Assembly: GCA_037954235.1 (NCBI GenBank)
Contig: JBBMOA010000002.1
Span: 19,502,509-19,566,508, forward strand
DNA from: Aulostomus chinensis
Taxonomy: Eukaryota; Chordata; Actinopteri; Syngnathiformes; Aulostomidae
Length of the DNA: 64,000 nt
Reading direction: 5' to 3'
Positions 1 to 9,406 of this stretch are shown here, one piece after another. The notes beneath the pieces were generated by a model. The model ran no database searches, was not told the origin of the DNA, and was given only the letters and a program-made list of their open reading frames with translations. Every line of letters begins with the position of its first letter. The stretch's first letter is position 1. The position numbers were made by a program, and so were the translations under genes.

Positions 1-432
1 TATTCAAAGCATCCAGACCCCTCAGGTCATCAGGGACAGGTCTACTCAGCGTCCCCAGGATCAGAACCAAACAGGGTGAAGCTGCTTTCAGCCTCTGTGG
101 TCCACACCTGTGGAACAAACTCCCTGAAACTCTGAGGGGGGCACAAACCCTCAGCTCATTTAAATCAGGGCTGAAAACACTGCTGTTTACTGCAGCCTTC
201 TTATAGTGTTGATTTGGGATTGATCTGGGTGGCTTGGTATTGATGGATTGATTTAATATTGATTTGTCTGCTGTCGAATTGATCTTAAATGATTTTTGAA
301 TGTTTTAATTCATGTTTTCGATTTGAAACTGATTCTAACTTTCAATTTCTCTTTCCCTCTGTAAAGCACTATGAATTGCCCTGTGTATGAATGGTGCTAT
401 ACAAATACATTTGCCTTGCCTTGCCTTGCCTT
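1..432 (+). mobile_element. 3' end of an L2/CR1-like LINE with CCTTG-type tail
   Basis: The first ~200 bases translate, in one frame, to the C-terminal end typical of fish L2/CR1 LINE ORF2 (a stretch like LWNKLPETLRGAQTLSSFKS followed by LKTLLF). An AT-rich 3' UTR follows, with the familiar end 'gtgctatacaaatacatttg' and a short pentamer tail of CCTTG repeats at about 412-432. The 5' part lies outside the window or is truncated. Family assignment is by recognition, not search. Confidence 0.7.
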
Positions 433-521
433 ATTCAAGCACACTCTCAAGGTCACCTTACAGGGCCGAGTTAGAAGCAGAAAGTACATAAAACTGCTTG
501 TATTTTTATCCGTCTCTTTAG

Positions 522-746
522 GTTGAGTACTTCATGAGAAAGGTGATGGAGGCTGTGGGGAGCGGATGGAGTGAGGAGAAGTTTGAAGGTTTCAAACTTC
601 AGCTGAACAGGAAGAGCTGTCTGACTGCCTGGGAGCTGATTGAACTGGTGGGAATGGGGTACCTCAGCAAGGGCATGAACCAGCATACCCTGTCCCTCGG
701 CATCAATGAGGTCTTCCAGGAGCTCATACTGGACATGCTCAAGCAG
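522..746 (+). CDS. swap70: swap70 exon: region before PH domain
   Basis: Acceptor ctctttag precedes 522 and donor GTTAGC follows 746. The exon is 225 bp, 75 codons, phase 0 at both ends. It begins VEYFMRKVMEAVGSGW and ends with a conserved NEVFQELILDMLKQ. It lies just upstream of the PH domain in the SWAP70 family. Confidence 0.93.
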
Positions 747-3700
747 GTTAGCAGGCACAGCGCCAGGATTTCAGTCTTAGCTGAGTCAAAGTACTTTTGT
801 CTGGGCCTTTTAATTACAGAAGTTAATATTGTTTCCCTCCCTGTCCCAAGCTGATTGTCTCAGTAAACCAGAAGTGGTTGACGCACTGTTAGTTTCACTA
901 TGACTCAAACATTTTTTTCAGAGGCAGATTTTGACTTAGATAGCATGTTGCTTATATTGTGTGGATATACAACACAATGCTCTTCTTTGACATTTCTTCT
1001 TTACTGTCAGTTGTGACCAACACATTCATTAATTCAAAGCAAAATTAAGAAGATCTTTGTTTGGATCATTTTAATGCAACATCGTATGATAATCGATCAC
1101 AGGCAGACTTTTGGCTTGTGGACTCATCTCATCCAAACAGAGGTTCTCTATGTGGAGACTGTGATGGAGACACCTGTGAGTAGAAGGCCCAGCTAGTAGT
1201 TGAGGATTCTGGTCTCTCCTATGCTGCTAAAGGTGTGAATCAATTGAGTGATTTAATGTAGCTGCAGCCTCCATGTATATAATTTTGATGGGCCATCATC
1301 TGCTGCTGGTAGCATGCGGTGCATGAGCCAATGTGTTATGGCTGCTTCCCATTAGTCCTGACATCCCACAAGATAGTAGCTTAACAAATGTTGACATTTG
1401 GAAAGAGGAAACAATTCTTTGGTCTTAAAAAGTGAATTTTAATCATTGAAATATATCTCATTTATAAAAGGCCGGTCAATAAATGCTGCCATATTTACAA
1501 TCCAGTGAGTGTGTAGCCACAGATTCACTTCAGAAAATGCGCTTTAGAACATGTCTTATCACAAGTTTCATCATTTTAATCCAATATGCTGTAACCTCAT
1601 CAAACCTGAGTCTAAAGAAGGGTGTTTGGATATCGTAGCATGCTACAATATGAATGATATAGGATCATTGATGGGTTTAAAATTCTAACCACGCTTTAAC
1701 TCACCTATTGAGTCACAAGCATTTAGACATTGTATATATCACACATGGCATGGATCTGCTCCCACAATATAAAATCACACCTCTGTGAGCTCACAGGAAA
1801 CTGAGAATAGAAATGGATTCAGCAGGTGCCAGAATTCAGTACACACAATGGGTGAACCTCTTGAAACACTCTGTTTAATATCCCTTTTTTTTTGATAATT
1901 GATTGAATTCTTTACTTGTGAAATAATCTCGGTGGCATCAGTGGTTATTTTTCCGTCAATCGTGCGGTAATTTTTGAGGATTATTCATATTTTTTTTGCT
2001 TCACCTCCACTCTCTATATTTAGGGTTATATGATGAAAAAGGGCCACATGAGGAAAAACTGGACGGAGCGTTGGTTTGTACTTCGACCCAACTCCCTGCT
2101 CTATTACATATGTGAGGATCTTGAGGAGAAGAAAGGAGAGATCATCCTGGACCGAAACTGTTGTGTGGAGGTAAAAACACAAGCCTGGGCCTGATATGGA
2201 GGAAATACTGTTAGTTTTAGTGGAACAGAAATTGTATTTAAAGCCATTCTTTGTCTTAAAAGCGTATTTTTTCCTTCCAAGTACTCACACATAAGAGCTT
2301 TGAGATGTTTCCCCCTGCTGCATTTCATCTTTGGGACCTCAGGATGCAGAAAGAGCCAGTCATATATAGATAGCTTGATGCTAATGGCGCCAGACAGCTA
2401 ACAAGAGTGAGAACTGTCCATTTACAAACTGCATAATCCTTATCCAGCCGTGGTAAGTAGTAGTTAAGCTGTTGTTTTGTTGCTGTCGCTGTTTTCAGTC
2501 AATATTAGCTTCTGGCTTCTGGCTGGCTCCTTCTGCATTCTTGAGTCACTAAGAGGTGATGCAGGAGGTTAAAAAAAAAAAGTATGTATGAGCCCCAGAC
2601 ACCTATTTGTGAACAATGTAAAGGAAAAGCACACTTTTTAGCTGAAACATTGCTTTGAGCTCATTTATATTTGTGCAGAAATGCTGTCAATGATGAATTG
2701 ATCTGCTACAAAGCCACACAGAGACATGTATGAGTCACATCTTGCTATCCTCTGCTAAAGTCTCTGCCAGATAAAGAAGGGAAGAAATGCCTGTTTATTG
2801 TCAAGTGCACTGATAAAAGCTTTGAGATCAGCGCGTCAGACAAAAAGAAGAAGCAGGAATGGATTCAAGGTAGATTAGCATTCATCACCCACTGCTCATC
2901 ATCATTGCTTTGCTGTCTGAAACTCAGTTGCGTGTAATCAGACTGTCTCGGTCTTTGATTCCTCACTCCCTCTATCTGCTGGCAGCTATTCAATCCTGCA
3001 TCCAGCTGCTGAGGTTGGGACTGTCCTCTCCTCACCGTGAAGCCCGATTAAGACGTAGGGAACTCCGGCAGAGGCAGCAGGCGGAGGAGGAGGCCCTGGC
3101 AGAGAGGATGAAGCAGCTCCAGGCGGCTAATGAGAACAAAGAGAAAGAACTGGTGGTCATGAAGAAGGTAGCAACTCACTGAGAAGCAGCTCAAGTATCA
3201 CCTGAAGGCTCGAAGACAAACATGGTGACAGAAGATGTCTGACTGATGTTTGCCAGGTTTATCATTTCATAGAATTATTGGGGAAAATGACAACCAACAC
3301 AGAGGAAATGATTAACTATTCACAGAGGAAGCAATGTTGGCCTAATTATGCTACAAATGTGCTTTTGTGAACAAACAAATATGAAATATTTGGACTGTCA
3401 TTGTCCCAAAAGTAAAGCTGTAACAGGGGAGCTTGTATAATTTTGGATATCCTGGATCTAGATCTGGATTATGTTTGATTCTAGAGATCAACATTTTGAC
3501 CCAGTGTACCTTCTTCCGCATGCTCAAGAGATCTTCTCAAGAAGACAGATATCCTGTTGATGACATGATGGATGTTACTTCTTCTGACTTTGACAATGAG
3601 AATGGGAAGTAAAACCAGGCATTTAAACGACACTCAGAATCAGACGCCTGCTTCTGGTGAATGACTGGGTGTTTGACCCGTGTCCCCTCAGAGCTGCTGG

Positions 3701-5498
3701 AGGCAGTTATTGATGTCTCACTTCTCCTTTCACTCAACCAGATTTGCTTTTTTTTTAAAAATCTAGAACTCATTTGTCTTCTAGCCCAAATGACTGATGA
3801 ATGTAGAAACTTTCTCTGAGTTTGTGGATACATTACATGAGAGAACACAAGGAAACAGGAAAGTTGTTCTTGGCTGGTTACCTAGAATACTGTCCTACCT
3901 TCGTGCCTCTAAAGTAACTAGTCCTCCTGAAAGAGACCTACATGCCTTCTTCTGTTCAGTTTTTTCTCTCGCCTGACCTGATGAGCCACATGAGTAACGT
4001 CTCTGTCCTCTACTGTGCCTCATAGAAAATGGAGGAGACCGCAGCTAAAGCAGCAACCGAGGAAGAAATGAGGATGAAGACTCAGTTTGATCTGCAGGAT
4101 CGCCACAGATTGGACCTGGAAAGAGAGAAAATGGTGACTGCAATGCCTAAGTCTGCCTCTCACATCCTTACTGCACTCCTTTTTCTGGATAATGTGGGCT
4201 GATGAAGTGTTGCATGTGTGGTGACACATGGTCTTGTCAAAGGTTCAGAGAAAATGGATCCGTCTGGGGAACTGAAGCTTTCTTTTTATAAACATCACCC
4301 ATCTGTGCCACAGTTCTTCCAGGAACCATAAGCTAAAAAAGTGTGAAAGAAATGGCTCACGATATTGAATCATCTTTTGTTGGAGTGTCAGAAGCACAAA
4401 CTCTTATTAATCATTGTCTCTTTTGGCAGTGACTAGACTGATAAAGATTAACTTCATTCTCTGCTTGAGTGAGAGCATTGTCGCAGCAACATGGAGGATG
4501 TAGATGAAATTAAATCACAACAAATATGCCATTATAAGATAGAGTAGTTTAGCAGTGCCAAGCAAACTCATACAGTGAGGGGGCATCATCACCAGAAATA
4601 GAAGCTGCCCAAAAGACTCATTGTTTGTATTATTTTTGAATGTGGAAAGAGGAAGAAGGCATTGTTCTACCTATGGAGCTGAATTCCTACCAAAATGTTG
4701 CTGACAAATACAACCTGTTCACCTAAAAGATACTCAACATATTTTGGATATGTGGTGCTTTTAGAAACAAACTCAACACGTCTTAAAAGTACAAAAAAAA
4801 AAAATTTCACAAAAACAAAGTCTTAGCACAGGGCGGCACGGTGGTGCAGTGGTCAGCACTGTGGCCTCACAGCAAGGAGGTTCCAGGTTTGAGTCCCAGC
4901 TCCAGCACAGGATCTTTCTGTGTGGAGTCTGCATGTTCTCCCTGTTCCTGTGTGGGTTCTCTCTGGTACTCCAGCTTCCTCCCACAGTCCAAAGACATCA
5001 AGAGGGGACGAGGCTGATTGATACTCTAAATTGACTGTAAGTGTGACTGTGAGTGTGAATGGTTCTGTCTCTATGTGTTGGCCCTGTGATGGACTGGTGA
5101 CCTGTCCAGGGTGAACCCCGCCTCTCACCCCAAGGCAGCTGGGATAGGCTCCTGAAAACCATATTGTGTTTGCTGGGCATTTGTAAAACTTGTTTTGGCA
5201 GGAAACGACATCCACAAACAGCTTTGTCTGTTGAGCTGAGTGTTGCTTCTGGAAAAATTTCTAGTTGTAATTTCTAAATTCTTTTGTTCATAGATATTTG
5301 GTTATTTATGTGTTTGTATGCTCATTCAGGTGCGTCAGCAGATGGAAGAGCAGGTGGCTCAGAAGTCCAGTGAGCTGGATCAGTACCTGCAGCGTGTCCG
5401 CGAGCTGGAGGACATGTACCACCAGCTGGAGGAGGCTTTAGAGGACGAGAGGCAGGCCAAGCAGGATGAGGAGGCCATGCACAAGATGCAGGCCAGGT

Positions 5499-5563
<65 letters not shown>

Positions 5564-6985
5564 CAAGCTAAGGGCCAAGTAGTATTCTAATGTTATCAAG
5601 TGGCTCTTGGGCAACAACAAGCAGGAGACACACCACGATGAAGCCGTAACAAAACAGTGCTTTATTATACCAAATTATTGGAATTAAAGTGCCAGTTAAG
5701 GAGTATTTATTTCACCTGATGACAGCTGGGAGAGGCTCCAGCCACCCCACGACCCTGAGACAGGATGAGTAGTTGACGATGGAAAATGTGCAGTGTGGAA
5801 GTCGGAGTAGTCAGCGGTGCTGTATATGTGTTGAGGGGACAAACTATCTCTGGGATTAAAGCCTAAAATCTGACCAAGCTTATGTTTACCATACAGTCAC
5901 ACACAAAATAACACAAAAAACCCAGAATACGGTGGTAACCGCCCCCAGAAAGGCAAAGAAAACAAACACGCAGGGGCAACATCACTACAGCCTAACGGAG
6001 GAAACCGTCACTTTGTCTTTGGATCCCCACAAATAACCTGGGAAGAACAGAACAAATATGTCTACCAGCATTAGCTACCACATATGATGTGTCTCCCAAT
6101 ATGGAAGCCAAATAAAACAAACCAAACGTGGGCCAGGACCAAATCCGCGTTCTCAATCAGGGCATTCTTAGTGTGCAATTTATGGGAGACAAAATGATGT
6201 AATTGTCTGTCAGACCTATCACTTTCTTCTGCCCTCAACATAAACCTTGCCATGTCTTCCCTCCCAGGCTGCTGGAGGAGGAGGCAGCAAGGAGGGCAGA
6301 GCTGGAGCAGATCCACCTGCAGCAGACCAGGGCTCTCTCTCAGACTCAGGCTGAGAAGCAGGAGATGGTGGCCGAGCAGGTGGCCAAGGAGAGAGAGCTA
6401 GAGGCTGCCGTGCAGCAGCTGGAGTTGCTGGAGAAGGAGAGGCAGGGAGCACTGGAGCAGTATGAGGTCACTGATCACATGACCATTTATTCTTGCTTGT
6501 CAGGATTGTCAGAGTAAACGTGTCAACAGAAACAGCATCTCCAGACAGAATCAGGGCTGTGTAGCCTTCAGTAGAAGTACCAGGAAGATACCTGAGTCAT
6601 GAAGACAGTTGTCCATACATATTCCAGTATAACAGGTTCTTTTTTATTTTTAGGAATTGCATGCAGAAAATGAAAAGTAATGAGATGCAGTTTTGTTGGT
6701 CTGCATGTATTTTGCCCGTATGTAGGAGGTGACAAGGAAGCTTGAGCGAGCAGCTAAGAAGACCAAGAAATGGAAAGACAAGGTGGCTCAACACGAGGGG
6801 CTGGTGCGTCTCATCCAGCCAGGTGACGGATCTTGTTCATTTGCTCATCTAGCAGTTAGCGAGCAGCAGCGTCGTGTCCGGATCTCTTCCAACACGTGAA
6901 GCTAGCTGCCAATGGTCTTTGCTTTCTGTCTGGTGTTAATATATATATGGGCTGCACGGTGGTGCAGTGCTTTCTGCGCCAGGTG

Positions 6986-7052
<67 letters not shown>

Positions 7053-7487
7053 TGTATATAGCTCAGAATTATAACTAAAAATATAGCGTATTGGCATAGA
7101 GTCAGCTAGAGATTAAGCGCATGATAGGCTACACCTGCAAATGTTTTAGCACCATCTCAGATTAATTAATCTCAGTCTATACCGCTCTTGTCCCAGGTCA
7201 GAAGGTTTTTGGTGTTTAAGGGTTTGGAAAACACCAGAGAAGTGTGGATTCAAGACATGAAATGCATATTTAAATCAAATTACTGTGGATGTTGCCTTCG
7301 CCTTTAAACCAGAGAACTATTTCTCTACACTTTTGAATTTGAACCCATCCTTCTGATCTCTGTTTTAGGTCATAAAACACCTCAGAGGATCACTAACTGG
7401 GGTCCTGCTTCCTTCACTGATGTTGAGTTGGAGTTGAGGAAGAAATCATGGCAGGAAAGAAAAAACCAGGGGGCTCAGACTCAGTGA
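522..7487 (+). CDS. swap70: swap70, 3' nine coding exons (gene span; N-terminus outside window)
   Basis: Switch-associated protein 70 is a cytosolic/plasma-membrane signalling protein. Family knowledge: its PH domain binds PIP3, it links PI3K signalling to Rac, and its C-terminus binds F-actin. The coding exons are 522-746, 2024-2170, 2761-2869, 2986-3167, 4026-4133, 5330-5496, 6268-6466, 6726-6822 and 7369-7487. Phases join exactly and give about 451 residues. Human SWAP70 has 585, so roughly 135 N-terminal residues (EF-hand-like part) lie upstream. Visible domains: central region (residues 1-75), PH domain (about 76-165, starting GYMMKKGHMRKNWTERWFVL), then a long Glu/Gln/Arg-rich coiled coil to about 405, then a conserved tail with ITNWGPASFTD. 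Close match to SWAP70 rather than its paralogue DEF6: both KNWTERWFVL and EISASDKKKKQEWIQ are SWAP70-like. It is convergent with sbf2. Whether it is the a or b fish copy cannot be decided here. Confidence 0.95.
2024..2170 (+). CDS. swap70: swap70 exon: first half of PH domain
   Basis: Acceptor atatttag before 2024 and donor GTAAAA after 2170; 147 bp, 49 codons. It encodes GYMMKKGHMRKNWTERWFVL and continues to RNCCVE. The Lys/Arg-rich beta1-beta2 region fits phosphoinositide binding by the SWAP70 PH domain. Confidence 0.95.
2256..2590 (+). mobile_element. MITE-like foldback repeat, copy 1 (truncated), in swap70 intron
   Basis: The left arm holds 'caagtactcac' and 'ctcaggatgcagaaagagcc'. The right arm holds 'ctccttctgcattcttgagt', the inverted counterpart. 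The same layout recurs at 8696-9246, so this is a dispersed element. The extreme right end is degraded into a poly(A) run at about 2570-2581. Confidence 0.6.
2570..2581 (+). repeat. poly(A) run
   Basis: Run of about 11 A at the degraded right edge of the foldback repeat in the swap70 intron. No further function is visible. Confidence 0.5.
2761..2869 (+). CDS. swap70: swap70 exon: second half of PH domain
   Basis: The exon starts SLPDKEGKKCLFIVK and ends EISASDKKKKQEWIQ plus one base, with donor GTAGAT. The acceptor is a slightly unusual ...gctaaag. Length 109 bp restores phase with the next exon. The terminal Trp (EWIQ) is the conserved tryptophan of the PH C-terminal helix. Confidence 0.93.
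2986..3167 (+). CDS. swap70: swap70 exon: end of PH domain and start of coiled coil
   Basis: Acceptor gctggcag before 2986, donor GTAGCA after 3167; 182 bp. It encodes the end of the PH helix (AIQSCIQLLRLG), then basic HREARLRRRELRQRQQ and a heptad-like Glu/Gln/Lys stretch ending ENKEKELVVMKK. Coiled-coil character is evident from composition. Confidence 0.92.
3168..4025 (+). other. swap70 intron, no further feature seen
   Basis: About 860 bases between coding exons. The sequence is AT-rich and apparently unique, with no recognisable repeat or RNA gene. Minus-strand open frames here lack protein-like composition. Confidence 0.5.
4026..4133 (+). CDS. swap70: swap70 exon: coiled coil
   Basis: Acceptor cctcatag, donor GTGACT; 108 bp, 36 codons, phase 0/0. 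It begins KMEETAAKAATEEEMRMKTQ and ends DLEREKM. The next exon joins as EREKM-VRQQMEEQ, which follows the SWAP70 pattern EREKLIRQQMEEQ. Confidence 0.9.
4831..5153 (+). mobile_element. tRNA-derived SINE (3'-truncated copy) in swap70 intron
   Basis: Starts gggcggcacggtggtgcagt. An A-box-like TGGTGCAGTGG and a B-box-like GGTTTGAGTCC are visible, followed by the familiar fish SINE body ('ttcctcccacagtccaaaga', 'cctgtccagggtgaaccccg'). The copy stops after 'gggataggctcc' and lacks the GGAT tail seen in the sister copy at 24084. Confidence 0.8.
5330..5496 (+). CDS. swap70: swap70 exon: coiled coil
   Basis: Acceptor ctcattcag, 167 bp. Encodes VRQQMEEQVAQKSSELDQYL and RVRELEDMYHQLEEALEDER, nearly identical to the SWAP70 coiled coil. 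The donor reads GTCATACAC and runs at once into a long CA repeat, so the +3 to +6 donor bases are off consensus. Confidence 0.95.
5502..5562. repeat. (CA)n microsatellite at a splice donor
   Basis: About 30 uninterrupted CA units starting around +5 of the intron after swap70 exon 5330-5496. Confidence 0.95.
5708..5790 (+). repeat. SINE 3'-tail fragment
   Basis: 'cacctgatgacagctgggagaggctccagccacc...' resembles the 3' end of the SINE family found at 4831 and 24084. It is a short decayed piece inside a swap70 intron. Confidence 0.5.
6268..6466 (+). CDS. swap70: swap70 exon: coiled coil
   Basis: Acceptor cctcccag, donor GTCACT; 199 bp. The join gives QARLLEEEAARRAELEQIHL, continuing the heptads, and the exon ends LEQYE as in other vertebrates. 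Confidence 0.93.
6726..6822 (+). CDS. swap70: swap70 exon: end of coiled coil
   Basis: Acceptor gtatgtag, donor GTGACG; 97 bp. Encodes EVTRKLERAAKKTKKWKDKV then AQHEGLVRLIQPG, a strongly conserved SWAP70 segment preceding the actin-binding tail. Confidence 0.94.
6920..7055. repeat. SINE-head fragment bracketed by a duplication, then (TA)n
   Basis: A ~21-base SINE start (gggctgcacggtggtgcagtg, 6949-6969) lies between two similar copies of 'ctttctgtctggtgttaata' (about 6921 and 6970). It is followed by about 60 bases of TA repeat. This looks like an aborted insertion with a target duplication, later expanded by slippage. Confidence 0.55.
7369..7487 (+). CDS. swap70: swap70 last coding exon
   Basis: Acceptor tgttttag before 7369; 119 bp ending in a TGA stop at 7485-7487. 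Encodes HKTPQRITNWGPASFTDVEL, then LRKKSWQERKNQGAQTQ. Family knowledge places F-actin binding in this C-terminal region. Confidence 0.94.
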
Positions 7488-8344
7488 ACGCTCGCCCTCA
7501 CACTGATGACCAGGTCCATAATTAACCGTTCGAGTGCATGTTCTCACAGTTGTGCTCTGAGGAGGTTTCATAACATCGACTTACTGGGCCACATAAAACT
7601 GTTTCACTGACTGTGAGTCATTTTTACCTTCACAGTTTGGATTCTCTTCATTTGAGCTGTTTCCTCTGTAACAAACATGCATGTTTGATTTAGTTTAGTT
7701 GGCTTTTCTCATCTCAGACGCTGACTGTGTTTGATTTGTTTGTTTTCATATAAACCTGCTTTGACGTAGAATCATAGATGTTCATTATTGAGTGCTCTAG
7801 CTGGACTGAGAGTGTCTGTCATATCCAAAACAACACACAGCTTAAACATTTTTTTTATAATGAAAGAAGATGGAAGTGTCCTCATCGGTAAAGGAGGGGC
7901 CGTTCACGAACAATACTCTTCTACCTCCTTGTTGTGGCGTAAAGTGTCCACCAGGTGTCAGTATATGAACAGGATCCTCCGTTTGACGAGCAGGACCTGG
8001 AGCCAGAATTCTGGTGCTACAGGCGCGCATGGCAGCATCAAACATCAAGAGTTCCACCGCTTGGACAAATACTCGTGTTGACGTGCAAGAAAAACCTCGC
8101 ACGGATAGCAGCTTAGCTTCAGCTGTGATGGAGCTCCAGTGGTTTACACACTTGTTCCTTTCATATGGTTCAGAGAGAGTTATGACATGCAACAAATGTG
8201 CGGTTAACAATCTGGCTGCCCTGACTGCTACATAGTCCTGAACAGAGCCATATTGTCCAGATGTGTCATGGTTCTTGTAGTTGTCACCCTGATTCTATTT
8301 ATTATTTCATGATATTATGTTGTGTGGACCAGTTGTCCGTATCG

Positions 8345-8480
8345 CGCTTATTAACGTGATATCTCAGGAATACCTCAAGTGAAACTCTTCCAATTTGGCA
8401 CAGACGTCCAGCGGTACTCAAGGATGAAGCAATCAGATTCCTGTGGTTAAAGGTCAAGTTCAAGGTCACTGCGTGTTTGA
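8345..8480. repeat. fragment of a common teleost interspersed repeat
   Basis: The pattern 'atatctcaggaat...ccaatttggcacagacgtcc...actcaaggatgaa...ggtcaagttcaaggtcac' is a decayed copy of a fish repeat usually read as 'aaatttggcacaaac...ggtcaaaggtcaaggtcac'. Recognised by eye; family name not assigned. Confidence 0.5.
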
Positions 8481-8695
8481 CTGCACGAAAATTTTCCATT
8501 TCACACACGAACAGTTAAGCTAAGTTTGCACACAAATCTCTAGCAGCAAGATATAACGAAGTGATGACATTTTTTATGGGTCAACTACAATGTGACATCA
8601 CAATATTCATGAAATCATTTTATTCAGTGTCATCACATTAATTTCTTCAGGTTCTTTTTTTGTTTTCTTTTTGTAAATCCTTCAAAGTTGTACTC

Positions 8696-9246
8696 CACCC
8701 CAAAAGAGTATTTTACTTTTCAAGTACTCACAAATAATTGTCTCGCAAAGATGATCTCTTTCTTCACAGCCGCGTCACTTCTTTGTGACTCCAGGATGCA
8801 GAAAGAGGCAGCCATGTATATTTAGCTTGACGCCAACAGCAACCTTCTCTACCAACACGTCATACCAACTAAACTGTCCAAAAATGTCACAAACTCTCAA
8901 TTGTGGTACCTAATGCGTAATCCAGGGTTCCAGACTCACTGACGGTAGCACGGAACCAGAAGTGTCCTAGGTTCTTTTTAGCTCTAATCAAAGTGTTTGT
9001 GGAGAACTGAACGTGCAGATGGAGAAAGAAGATGTAGATTACATGACAATGCAATCTACAGACACATTTTTTGATAGTATTGCTGTTGTTGGTCTTCAGG
9101 TGCCTTTAGCTTTATGCTAAATATCTGCAGCTGGCTCTTTCTGCATTCTGGAATCACAAGTAGCTGATGCAGGAGGGAAAAATGTCTCAGTGAATTCAGG
9201 ACTCCTCTCTGTTAGTACTCAAAAAGCGAAATACGCTGTTTTGGTG
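8696..9246. mobile_element. MITE-like foldback element, copy 2 (long terminal inverted repeats)
   Basis: The left end reads caccccaaaagagtatttta..caagtactcac and the inverted right end caccaaaacagcgtatttcg..gagtactaac. Inner arms also pair: 'ccaggatgcagaaagaggca' with the complement of 'ctctttctgcattctggaat', and 'tatatttagc' with its inverted partner. Arms extend at least 130 bases each. No open reading frame is present, so it is a non-autonomous DNA transposon or foldback element. Copy 1 is at 2256-2590. Confidence 0.65.
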
Positions 9247-9406
9247 ACGTCCACTGTCATCAGATGCTACTAAATAGTGATTGTTTTCCATTGTATTCTT
9301 TGTCTTTGTGTCACTTCACCTGGCGCTGTTCGTTGCTCCTCAAGACAGACATCAATTCATAATTATTTTGAAAAAAAAATCTTGATAGAAAAGATTCAAT
9401 AAACCC

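Larger units (their letters stand above)
7488..9403 (+). other. swap70: swap70 3' UTR / downstream region (end uncertain)
   Basis: Non-coding after the stop. The only clean AATAAA I noted on this strand is 9398-9403, which would give a 1.9-kb 3' UTR including a foldback MITE. An earlier non-canonical signal is equally possible. The region also contains a common fish repeat fragment around 8345-8480. Confidence 0.3.

Noticed and set aside
4831..5153. tRNA gene (A and B boxes)
   Set aside because: Boxes belong to a tRNA-derived SINE; there is no foldable cloverleaf or acceptor stem. The same applies at 24084 and 46967.
5318..5590. Protein with a long Thr-His repeat tail
   Set aside because: The tail is only the CA microsatellite in the intron. 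The exon ends at 5496.
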